The position numbers were made by a program, and so were the translations under genes. Of a stretch of 64,000 bases of DNA, positions 24,079 through 33,062 are shown one piece after another. The stretch comes from Acanthaster planci. Taxonomy: Eukaryota > Echinodermata > Asteroidea > Valvatida > Acanthasteridae. The notes under the pieces were generated by a model that saw only the letters and a program-made list of their open reading frames with translations, was not told the origin of the DNA and made no database searches. The stretch lies in NCBI RefSeq assembly GCF_001949145.1, contig NW_019091426.1:371247-435246 (forward strand), in the 5' to 3' direction. Every line of letters starts with the position of its first letter. The first letter of the stretch is position 1.

Positions 24079-27000
24079 CTGTCGAAAGGTTAAATATAAA
24101 ACACGTTACTCAGTCTTGCCTGCAAGTTTGGACATTCCAGTTCCCTTGTTCTATACCTTTCAAACGTGGCATTAAAAGTAAAAACGACTGAACAAAAAAA
24201 TCTTCAACAGATTGGAATTTTTTTTGGAACTCCCAACTGTATGCCTGAACGAGATATTCTCATGAGGGGAGAAGGTCAATGGCAGTACATGTATATTCAG
24301 CATTGCGAGTGGCTGTAGATTGAGTAAAAATATACTTGTGTATACCAGGCAAGATATGGGACGGAGGGGTACCCCCCTTACCTGTCCAATCCCTTTTCAC
24401 ACTCTAGACTATTATTACCTAACACATCCCCCCCAGAAGTCTGTAAAGAATTCCTGAGATTCGGATCAAACAATGACCAACACGAAGGCGGGGGGGGTTC
24501 TCTCCGTCCCATATCTTGCTTCAAATGAACTTGCGAGGCAGTCAACATGCATGACACGAAAAGAGTGAGCTGTTACCATCAGACCCCTAGTTTAGCAAAA
24601 TGTCTCACACATACACACATGATTGAGAAGGGGATGGTGGGAATAGAGGTAAGTGCAGATGAATATTTTAGATTCGGGAAAGGAAAGCAAGGAGGAGTAA
24701 CAGGATGCCATTTGAAATCCCATTTGCTAGGACTGAGACTTATCGAAACTCATTCTTTGTAAGATCTTCAAGGGAATCACCATTACCATCATCAGAGACT
24801 TTTAAGGGGGGCACTTACAGCACACAGGCACACTCCTGAGAAACTTTCAAAATGAGCTCCCGTAAAGCTCTGTTTTGAACAGATGGTTGTCACAACTTGA
24901 ATTCTGGACTCGACCGTCAACAGTCCTGAATCCTCCAACTGTTATTTTAATTTATATATGCACGGAATGTGCATATATCGTGTCCTGAGGAATATCTGGT
25001 GTAGGAGATGTACTGTACATACATGTATTAATAGGGCTGCAACCTGAATTTGGTTCTATTCTGACAAGAAGCAGAAATCTGTCTCTGCACCATTATTCCT
25101 TGAAATGGACTTGGTTGTTGAGTGCTTTCATTTTTGAAAATCTCATAATGCCAGAGCAGACTGTGGCATCTCAATTTGGCTCCTCCGACACCCCCCCCCA
25201 TCAAGCAGACAAACAAAAAATTCAGTGTCTGAAACCACAGGGTCCCTCCGACAGTGGCCCCACCTGCCAAAAGCCCCTGTATGGAGAGCAGTATGGATGA
25301 CACCGTGTAGGTTGGCACCCACTCCTCCTTCAGAATGTCAAGGCAGATGTTGCCCTCCGTGTCCACGTTGGGGTGGAAGCAGGGAGTCAGGAACTTGACC
25401 TTGGGGGCAGAGACGGAATAATCGCTGGGGAATGCCATGGAGAGTTTGTAGTGCAGGCCCTCGTACATCTGGAAGACAGGAAAATTGAAAGTACATGTGT
25501 TTACCCCACTACCATCCCCAAAACACAGCTTTGTGTAATTATGATTAATAGTGCAGTGATGTTACAAATTGAGAAAGCTGCATTGCTCGGCTTGGTGGGT
25601 TTGCATTTTGACTGGGTGCTGTCAATGTAGTTTACATTACATGTACTTCAAAAACTTTCCTCTTGTGCAAGGGATCATGTAAGTTCTCGCTGCCCCTAGA
25701 ACTGAATCAGAAGATTAGCATTACTCAAATCTAACCACAACATGTGCATGGCGTTAGGAAACGGACGGTTTTGAGTTGTCCGAGCTCAGGGTCAAGTGAC
25801 TTGATCACTCACAGAATCAGGACTTCCTTCCACTGTCGCCTTCCAAAGGAAGATGTTGTCGCCATCGGGGAAAGCAGATATACCTTTGGGCGGACTCACC
25901 TTGAAATATCAGTAATGGAAGAAAGTGTGTTATCAGTACCTGCAAATGACTGTTTGACACTAGGGGATGGAGCTGTGTGTGAGTGGGGGGGGGGATTGTA
26001 TGCAAAAAATCTGTCACTGCATGGCTGGGGGCTGTATGAGATGGTTTGAAACAAAGGGTGCAATCCTGGTTGATTTCAGTTTAAGAATGAAACAATTGGC
26101 AAATGTACATGAATTATGCAGTCCCACTTCAGCAGTAAAGGAGCATTGGTACAAGTGCAGAGTTGGGGAGTCGTACATTATTGTTAATTATCATTATTAT
26201 TATGAATTATTTTTACATGGTGTATTCGTAGAGTAAATGTCAGTCAGTTGCACACCAGTCAGTTGAGGACAGAGGTGGAGCTTGCATTATCAGTCATGTT
26301 AGAATCTTTAAATTATGCAAGAAAGTGTACACACAGTAAGGCGATTCACAACAGTGCACCTCCAAGAGTTTGTAACGCGTTGGCCGATCACAATGTACGA
26401 AATCTGTCAACCCTTTCCAAACGCATGCATGGGGTCAACAGATTTCACGTACTGTGATTGGCCAATGCATTGCAAACTCTTGGAGGCGCGCTATTGTGAA
26501 ACGCTCATATTGGTGGACGGCCAAAACCTTGACCAGTAGATGAGTGCAGCCAATTCTGGCACAGTCAACCAGTCTGTGCAAGCTGAATCCAAGGTTTCAC
26601 CCTGTGTGATGGGTTTGCGATAACATACGTGCAAACTTTGCAGGTATGTTAGGCTCTGAATGATTGAATGGGACTCTCCTTATCACTACGTCCTTACATC
26701 GTCTGCTGTTAATAAGCCTCCTCTTTGGACTATGAACCTATGCCATCACTGTTAATAACAGTAACAATGGTTCAAAGAGAATATAAATGCCAGATGCTGT
26801 CAAGCTATAATCCTAGAACTTTGGGTTTGTCATACGCTCCGCTCTCTCTCCTGGAGCACACTTCAAACCCCCATATTCTAGGGGTAGTCAGGCTACCTAT
26901 CACCAGACCATGTACAAATGTTAAAAAAGGCAACAAGAAGGATGTCAGTTACTGGAATGAAATAAGATGATAGTTTGTAGAGTCCAGGTCTTTCAGTACA

Positions 27001-27931
27001 ATAAGAACTCTGGGGTTCATCGTCCACAGCTCAGTGGATGACGAATCCAAAGTTCTAGGGGTAGGGCCTACGTCCTCAGATCAATTTCCGTCTGTAGATG
27101 GCGTCAGCTCTTCCTGATAGCAACAGATGGTCAAATGGTGTGACATCCAACATGTGTACTGCCAGTGTGCCACGACAAACACCAACTTGGAAAGAGTTCC
27201 ATATACGGACGCCACTTGATACCCCGTGCACAAACCCTATCTGAAACATTCTAAGTGCATGTATTTTTTCAGTAAACGACGTGGTATTTACCCTCCTAAA
27301 TTGAACTATTCTGGACACGTTTTTGCTTTCTGATGGCTATTAAATCACTGTAGGGAAGAATTACTGGTTCCGTATATGGAACTCTTCCCGCCAACTTACC
27401 ATAAGCTGCATTAACTCTGTTTGAAGTCTGTGGGAAAAGAAAGCAAAAGGATTTACATTAATTCAAACCAGGAAACATGATTAATTATTCATGTCATCAT
27501 GATCTGATGATTAAAAAGCAGGTGGGTAAACATGGCCAGAGAAACCTTGAAAACAAGTTTAGGCAACTTAACTCACCATTTTCAACATGTTCAACCTTCA
27601 GACCTTGTCAGACCATGGTCAACTTTTGTCTTCTAATCTTCAGTCAAAAATATGAAAAATGATGGAGAAAGTTCCCAGACCAAAGATGCCAAACTACCTA
27701 AAAAATAAACATGCTAGGCCTATGTTTCAAATTAGACCCTAAAAATCACTTCTGTAATCAGGGTAATGTGAACTTTAACTTAGTTAAGGACAAAGGCCCA
27801 AAGAAAACAATTCCATGGTCAAACCTCTTTGTTACGTTGTGATTATCTCGCTTTTCTGTCACTTTTTTGGTTGAATCCTTTCGCCTGTTGTTGGTTGCTG
27901 CAACTGTCCTCGGATCTACATTCTGCGCCAT
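23954..27931 (-). CDS. UBE2C: Ubiquitin-conjugating enzyme E2 C, complete
   Basis: APC/C-dedicated E2 that starts ubiquitin chains on mitotic cyclins and securin. Five exons (27931-27825, 27427-27400, 25899-25813, 25468-25264, 24078-23954) join to 183 codons plus stop, close to the 179-residue human protein. Visible features: N-terminal extension [19 protein letters not shown], helix 1 ([10 protein letters not shown]), [11 protein letters not shown] with the family-specific early loop, [13 protein letters not shown] with the HPN motif near residue 106, catalytic Cys near 116 in [20 protein letters not shown] and SPLN. The N-terminal extension and GISAFP set it apart from UBE2D-type E2s. It shares a 475-bp promoter region with RAB5IF. 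Confidence 0.96.
24349..24519. mobile_element. Small element with 18-bp terminal inverted repeats
   Basis: GCAAGATATGGGACGGAG at 24349-24366 is the exact complement of 24502-24519. The 171-bp interval has no coding capacity and ends in C and G homopolymers. It lies in UBE2C intron 4. No clear target duplication. Confidence 0.7.
25264..25468 (-). CDS. UBE2C: UBE2C exon 4 (catalytic core)
   Basis: Encodes [50 protein letters not shown] and [18 protein letters not shown] plus one base. Holds HPN and the catalytic Cys. Donor GTGGGG is weaker than its neighbours; reading through it gives a false C-terminal extension. Confidence 0.97.
25813..25899 (-). CDS. UBE2C: UBE2C exon 3
   Basis: Twenty-nine codons, phase 0 both sides: [20 protein letters not shown] then ATVEGSPDS. 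Acceptor TATTTCAAG, donor GTGAGT. VSPP replaces the MSGD of the human protein before KGISAFP. Confidence 0.95.
26345..26500. mobile_element. Palindromic MITE, copy 2
   Basis: Same structure as 1199-1352: TTCACAACAGTGCACCTCCA at the left, CTTGGAGGCGCGCTATTGTG then AA at the right. Flanks GCGA and ACGC extend the inverted repeat slightly. Lies in UBE2C intron 2. Confidence 0.85.
26813..27070. repeat. Pair of related hairpins with CTAGGGGTAG tail
   Basis: At about 26813-26886 and 26987-27064, AGAACTTTGG or AGAACTCTGG words fold back on a downstream complement, and both units end TCTAGGGGTAG. In the second unit the arms AGAACTCTGGGGTTCATCGT and its partner pair around AGCTCA. Probably degenerate MITE copies. 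Confidence 0.5.
27189..27388. mobile_element. Small element with TTCCATATACGG inverted ends
   Basis: GGAAAGAGTTCCATATACGG at 27189-27208 is mirrored by CCGTATATGGAACTCTTCC at 27370-27388. The same word lies in ABHD4 intron 1 at 43021-43039. The right end is 10 bp from the UBE2C exon 2 donor. Confidence 0.55.
27400..27427 (-). CDS. UBE2C: UBE2C exon 2 (28-bp microexon)
   Basis: One base completes Arg, then LQTELMQLM. It is too short to be found as an open frame. Acceptor CTTTTCCCACAG, donor GTAAGT. It matches helix 1 RLQQELMTLM of human UBE2C and is the only way to keep frame between exons 1 and 3. Confidence 0.92.
27825..27931 (-). CDS. UBE2C: UBE2C exon 1
   Basis: ATG at 27931-27929 in the context ACATGGC. 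Encodes [35 protein letters not shown] and two bases of Arg. The donor chosen, AAGAG|GTTTGA, is weak but is the one that restores the conserved K-R-L-Q junction in frame. An upstream in-frame ATG at 28024 adds a tail unlike any UBE2C and is not preferred. Confidence 0.9.
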
Positions 27932-28406
27932 GTTTGTAAACCTTAACAAACAGACGAAATACAAAGCTACATGCAAAAAAGATGTAGGTCTGCTTGTTCG
28001 CTCTGAAATGTACGGAGTGTGCAAGCAGCGGCCGGCGGTCAGCTAGCTAGCTAGGGGTGCAATGGCTATTTTACCATTTAAAAATGGCGCTGTGTCAACT
28101 GCATCCAATCATAAAATATCTTGAAAGGAAAGGACCAATGAGAGATAAGTTTTCCTCAAGCTCCGCCCTAACGAGAAAGTTGAATGAACTTTAGAAAATA
28201 GAAATGGCCGCCCCCATGGTTGCCTTTTTCTCAGAGCTCAAAGAAGTATCGCGCATATTGTGTGCACGGATATTCTGCATTTGAGAACGAGTTGATTGAC
28301 TAATCGTGCTGCATGTGCACAATACATGTACACCCATGAGACACGTAACTTCTAGCTCGAAGAGTGAAAACGTTGCAGGGCGGTAAAGCTTCACTTTTCA
28401 AGAAGT
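27932..28406. promoter_or_regulatory. Bidirectional promoter of UBE2C and RAB5IF
   Basis: Only 475 bp separate the two start codons in head-to-head arrangement. CCAAT boxes lie at 28105-28109 and 28135-28139, 30 bp apart. A TTTAAA at 28077-28082 reads on the UBE2C strand as AGCGC-CATT-TTTAAATGG, the layout of a CDE/CHR cell-cycle element. ATGGCCGCC occurs at 28204-28212. No TATA box in a usual place for either gene. Confidence 0.6.
28077..28091 (-). promoter_or_regulatory. CDE/CHR-like element of UBE2C
   Basis: Minus strand: AGCGC, four bases, TTTAAATGG, about 150 bp upstream of the UBE2C ATG. Known family facts: CHR (TTTGAA or TTTAAA) is bound by DREAM/MMB complexes, and mammalian UBE2C is a late cell-cycle target. 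Here only the layout is seen. Confidence 0.5.
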
Positions 28407-28508
28407 ATGGCAACAAGAAGAAGAAAGGGGGATCAAGAAGACACGAAGCAGAATTTACCCTCAGTGTGGAAACGGGTGTTTGTATCTGGTTCAAAGTGGC
28501 AAGAGAAA
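28407..28508 (+). CDS. RAB5IF: RAB5IF exon 1
   Basis: Thirty-four codons, phase 0 end: MATRRRKGDQEDTKQN, LPSVWKRVFVSGSKWQEK. Donor GTAGGC. The start is the first ATG after the shared promoter and gives the expected N-terminal length. Confidence 0.93.
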
Positions 28509-31500
28509 GTAGGCCCTGAATTTTTTTTGTTTGTTTCGCTGGGTCATGTTCAGGATGTTAGCCCTGTATCATGGAGTATTTAGCGTCAACAAAGCGTCAA
28601 CAAAATATTCAAGCATTTTTATGCAAATATTTTATATTTACAATATAAGTAAGGCTCCTACATATCATATTCAATGTATCACGTTATCGAAAATGATATT
28701 TGAGTGTGGAAATTGGAGCGACAAAGTCGGGCCTGTTCGTGCAGCCCGACCGGCCGCCATCTTGTTTTCGCGTGGACGGCCTGGTAGGAAGTGACTAGAT
28801 ACTAGCCCCACTAGTGTGGCACGGATCACTCCCGATTTATCCTTAGACACACATCTGTCTACGCAATTTCGTGTCGGCGTTCATTCCGGCGCACCCACTT
28901 ATCATCGCATCGTGGGTGCAATTTCTTTTGCACACGAACATGATTCTTGACCTTTCCGCTTTTTAAAAACCATTTATTGAATGATTTCACTCTCGTTATT
29001 CAGGTATTTTCCAGTCTTTTTGCATTTATCCATTCAATCTAATGGGCTCGCTGTCTCGGTAGCCATCTTTCAAATAAGGTCGTTGAGCATTACGTCACTT
29101 GACCCTTCATCCGCTTAATTTTATGAGCTAAAATTGCACCGGTATGTTCACTACTTACGCTGTAAAAAATCCACTAGGTTGCTAATTGTAGAAAACTCGC
29201 CTTTTCCTCGTTTGGAGGAAAAAAATGTCTCCTTTTTCTGCCGTTTTCCCACTCCGGACGAAGTTTCCCCACTCCGGACGAAGTTTCCCCACTTGCACAA
29301 AACTGACGGCTGTTTCGTCACTTTCGTGTCACATTACAGAGAGCGAGCCACGCTACCTATGATTTGCCACAAAGAATTGCGTAATAGCTGCAACACAAAA
29401 CAGCTGTGATCTTCTACAAGTACTTAGGTCGACAGGTACTCTCGCAGATCTAAACGAGATTCGGAGGTGCTGAAGTCTGGTACAAAGTAGACAGGCTCTC
29501 GTACAGGCTACCATTACTTAACCATACAAAAGAGTCTGTGTAATGTACAAGTCAGGCCAAAATTCACACTGAGTGGGAAAACGGCAAAAAAAGGAAACAT
29601 TTTTTCCTCCTAATGAGGAAAAGGCGAGTTTTCTACAATAAGCAACCTAGTGGATTTTTTATAGCGTAAGTAGTGAACATACCGGTGCAATTTTAGCTCA
29701 TAAAATTAAGCAGATGTTTAGTTATGCCCTCGGATGTCCTGGATAAAGTTTTCAAAAGAAATCCCTGTTTATCGGGACAGGGCCCAGTATACGACGAAGG
29801 AGTATTCATTGGGCCCTGTTTACTGGTCTAGCGGCCTCAATACATTACGAAAAACTGTCGTTTTTCTGTGTGAATCTGGAAGCAAATTTGATGTTTCTCT
29901 TACACAGTGACAGGTCTCAGAGTCAATTATAATAAAACCACTTTTGAATCTCTAGAGGGTACTTTTGAGTTGCTTACACTTTGTTGATGCTAATTGTATG
30001 TGTTGACGCTTGTTGACACTAAATAGCATGACCGGTTTCGCTTTTTATTACCCCCAGAACTGTGGTGTCCGACGTCCGCTCCTCTCCCACGAACCCCACA
30101 GAAAAAGAGCCTTTTTTGCCATAGGCTATGCATGACATTTAACATGGCACGAACAATGAGTTCCATTCGAGTTGTGCACCCATAAATATGTTGCTTCATT
30201 TCCCCCAAGAGTTTTATGTAAGATAGCTTACAAATCTTTGTTTTGAGTACCAAGAAAGAAAAGGGCCAAAACCATGCCAAGTGTTGAGCAAAAACGGTCG
30301 GATTTTGACAGATTTTGAAATTGGAAATGTCATTAAAGTCCCAAAAGTTTTCCTTTGGCACTTAAGAAAGCCAGTAGGTGGTGAAAAAGGTATTTTTGGT
30401 GAGTCTTTGGAATTTTTGAGAACCATTGTCACTCTACTATATGAAATGTCGTGGAGCGTTAGTATGATCGATCCCATCCAAATTTGAAAAAGAGGAATAC
30501 GAATGCTCCACTTAGTAGAGCTAGACTGTCTGGTGTGTTCGTACGTCGCCATGGTCGCCGTTTTCACCGGCACAGTACGTCCCATTTTGCGAGAATCCCA
30601 GATGTCCACGCTGCCCCATATGTGGCCGCCTTAGTCACATTTGGTAGCATGTGACAATGACAGATGTTGTACAAAAGTAGTACAATGTAGTCGAGCAACT
30701 GACATGACTGATTTGTTCCCTCAACATCAGTTTATAAATCACTGCAAATCAAGGGTGAACAGAATTTTGTGTCCTTTCCCTGAGAACATTTGGGATTCTT
30801 TCAAAAGGAAGGGGTTTACATGTATACATGTTGTATCCAGATACCTTACATTCATTCATGATCATGACCATATGCTATAGCCCAGGGGATACAAATCTTC
30901 AAAATGCACCCGTTTTGACTGTTTGTCTCTCTTTCCAATAGGTTTCAATAAGGCAGAGAGTCCATTTTTTTCATACTTACCATTCAGCACCAGGAGTCAT
31001 CTCATGTCCTTTGTTTCAGTGCTGTTCTTGTCACTATTTTTGTCAGTTCTTTATTGTACGCCCATAGGATGAATTCCTAGACGTAATCTACTGGGGAAGA
31101 CAGCTGGTTGCTATGCTGTGTGGAATACTCTGGGGCATCATACCATTGAAAGGTTTCTTAGGAATAGCTTTGTAAGTATAGTGGATATAGTTACAAGCGT
31201 GTAAGACCCCACCAATATTTGCACATGAAGGATTTTGACGAATAAAATTCATTTCACTGCAGGGTCCTGACTTAAAAACCTGTTAAAAATAAAAATTAGG
31301 TGTACCAATTGACTGCCTTTACAGTTGCAGTCTTTTGCCTACCAGCACTCCAAAACTATGGCTGGCCATCAGCACAAATAAACAAGAGAGTAATTTACAG
31401 TGTTAAAAAGTCTCACACAGCTCTTTCAGCATTATACTACTACTTAATAGTACAACATCTAAAGAAAATCCCTGTAGCATAGATTGGACAACTATGAACT

Positions 31501-33062
31501 TTGATAAAAAACAAAAAAACTTTTGCCATCCAGGGGTGAACTCTTTGTCCACTTTGGCAGCCCATACAAAATGGTAGGTGGAGTTTGTAAACAGAATAAT
31601 GTCTGTGGTAAACTGCCAGAAGGTTGATACTAACAGCAAACACTTTGATTTCCCAAACCCCTTCCTGTCCCCCCCCATCCCGTTTGTGTTTGTAGATTCT
31701 GCGCGGCCAACGCAGGTATATTATATGTGTACTTCACAAGTTTCCAAGGTATAGATGAGGAGGAATACGGTGGTGTGTGGGAACTGACGAAAGAGGGATT
31801 TATGTCATCATTTGCGTTATTTTTGGTAAGGGCAACAGTTTTCAGTATACAGTGGAACACTGTTACAACAAGGTCCTGGGGACTTCACAGATTTCCTTGT
31901 TGTAATAGTTACCTTGTATTATCAGTCATGGAAACAAAGAAAAACAAAGACATAGGACCGAAAACTGTCCTTGTTATAAAAGACTTANNNNNNNNNNNNN
32001 NNNNNNNNNNNNNNNNNNNNNNNNNNNNNNNNNNNNNNNNNNNNNNNNNNNNNNNNNNNNNNNNNNNNNNNNNNNNNNNNNNNNNNNNNNNNNNNNNNNN
32101 NNNNNNNNNNNNNNNNNNNNNNNNNNNNNNNNNNNNNNNNNNNNNNNNNNNNNNNNNNNNNATAAATGTGACTTTGTATGAACAGTGCTCTTCCTATGTG
32201 TGTTTGACTGTAATTTCTTCTTGCCCAAGTATCCAGTATGTGCTGGAAGCCTTGTACTCAAATAATACATGGTTAACCCTAGCCGTACTTAATACTACAA
32301 ATTACTACTTGTAGTAAAATGTAGTGATCAGTGCTGCCGCTTGACTGCATTGTTCTCTGAAGCCATAAAATACAATAGATAAGACAATGTACCATACAGT
32401 GCTGTGGCACTATGAATGCATGGCTTTATTGTTCTCTGTACAAGTAACAATGGAAGTAACCTAGCCAGAAGTAGTAATTTGTAGCGCTAGGTCCTTCGGG
32501 CTCAGGCTACTACTTAGTATTTTGTAGTACTGAGTACTGTAAGCCAAACAATATTCTTGGCGGTTAGGGTTAAGAAAAAATTATCATCATAATGTGATTA
32601 TCATGTTTCCTCCATTCATTTGTACATACGTGTTTTTTGGGGGGGTTAAATAAAAACCAAAACTTATCAAGTGTGTTTGATTTTGAGTTAGCAAGAATTT
32701 GCCTTTTAAGAAAAGAAAGTGCTCTTCATACATATGCACTGATTCATTTTTACTTTTGTAAACTTCCTTTAGATTACAATATTACCTTTCTTGTGTTGCT
32801 GTTGTTGATTTTGACTGTTGATTCATGGGCTCAATTCCCCTTTTGATTTTCTTCACAAACGAAACAGGTTTTTCCTTGAAGCACATTGTTTCACGGGCTA
32901 CCCATCTCTCTGGATTTGAAAGTGTCATTTGGGTATTATCTCATTCCATGCCAAGTGACAAACTGAAATGATCACCTATTTACTCCACAATACAGGTACT
33001 TTTTTTCCGTCTTTTTACAGGTTGTATGGATAATAGTCTACTCAGCTTTGTTCTTCGACTGA
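28407..33062 (+). CDS. RAB5IF: RAB5IF / OPTI, complete
   Basis: Small ER membrane protein (C20orf24 family). In vertebrates it partners TMCO1 in the GEL part of the multipass translocon and has also been described as a respirasome assembly factor. Four exons join to 125 codons plus stop; human is about 129. Visible features: basic N-terminus MATRRRKGDQEDTK, SVWKRVF, DEFLDVIYWGRQ, hydrophobic segments LVAMLCGILWGIIPL and FLGIALFCAANAGILYVYF, the diagnostic IDEEEYGGVWELTKEGFMSS, and a last hydrophobic stretch FALFLVVWIIVYSALFFD. All splice sites are GT-AG. Intron 3 contains the first assembly gap. Confidence 0.97.
29108..29715. mobile_element. Foldback element with arms of about 145 bp
   Basis: Left arm about 29108-29254, right arm about 29571-29715. 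Left words CTTAATTTTATGAGCTAAAA, TTGCACCGGTATGTTCACTA and AAACTCGCCTTTTCCTC recur as complements at the right in reverse order. The interior, about 315 bp, has no long open frame. Length and shape fit a non-autonomous DNA transposon with long terminal inverted repeats. No target duplication was clear. Confidence 0.85.
29251..29290 (+). repeat. 20-bp tandem duplication inside the foldback element
   Basis: ACTCCGGACGAAGTTTCCCC is repeated twice without a break, at the inner edge of the left arm. The right arm has no counterpart, so it arose after the arms diverged. Confidence 0.9.
31068..31171 (+). CDS. RAB5IF: RAB5IF exon 2
   Basis: DEFLDVIYWGRQLVAMLCGI, LWGIIPLKGFLGIA and two bases of Leu. 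Acceptor CCCATAG, donor GTAAGT. Matches DEFLDVIYW and GFLGIA of the human protein. Confidence 0.97.
31696..31825 (+). CDS. RAB5IF: RAB5IF exon 3
   Basis: Completes Leu, then FCAANAGILYVYFTSFQG, IDEEEYGGVWELTKEGFMSS and FALFL. Acceptor TTTGTAG, donor GTAAGG. Confidence 0.97.
31988..32161. other. Assembly gap (174 N)
   Basis: Run of N in RAB5IF intron 3; real size unknown. Confidence 1.
32277..32569 (-). mobile_element. 293-bp TTAA-flanked MITE, copy 1 (piggyBac-like)
   Basis: Flanked by TTAA at 32273-32276 and 32570-32573. Ends CCCTAGCCGTACTTAATACT at the left and GCGGTTAGGG at the right, an inverted pair. Sub-terminal TACTACAAATTACTACTTG words also fold. It is the reverse complement of the element at 58748-59040 and exactly as long. 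No coding capacity. Confidence 0.88.
33021..33062 (+). CDS. RAB5IF: RAB5IF exon 4
   Basis: VVWIIVYSALFFD and TGA at 33060-33062, matching the human end VIWIIFYTAIHYD. Acceptor TTTTTACAG. Too short to appear as an open frame. Confidence 0.95.
   Translation, partial: VVWIIVYSALFFD

Larger units (their letters stand above)
28509..31067 (+). other. RAB5IF intron 1
   Basis: Non-coding. Holds a reverse YY1-type word GCCGCCATCTTG at 28753-28764, and a large foldback element at 29108-29715. No other exon seen. Confidence 0.75.

Noticed and set aside
25028-25468. 146-residue minus-strand E2-like frame
   Set aside because: The part below 25264 is intron; the true end of UBE2C is the exon at 23954-24078.
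26725-27318. GVRIWNSF reading at 27.2 kb as another LINE tail
   Set aside because: Only a few residues resemble the motif, and the interval is better explained by inverted-repeat elements.
27932-28024. Upstream in-frame ATG extending UBE2C by 31 residues
   Set aside because: The extension is hydrophobic and unlike any UBE2C; the MAQN start at 27931 fits family length and context.
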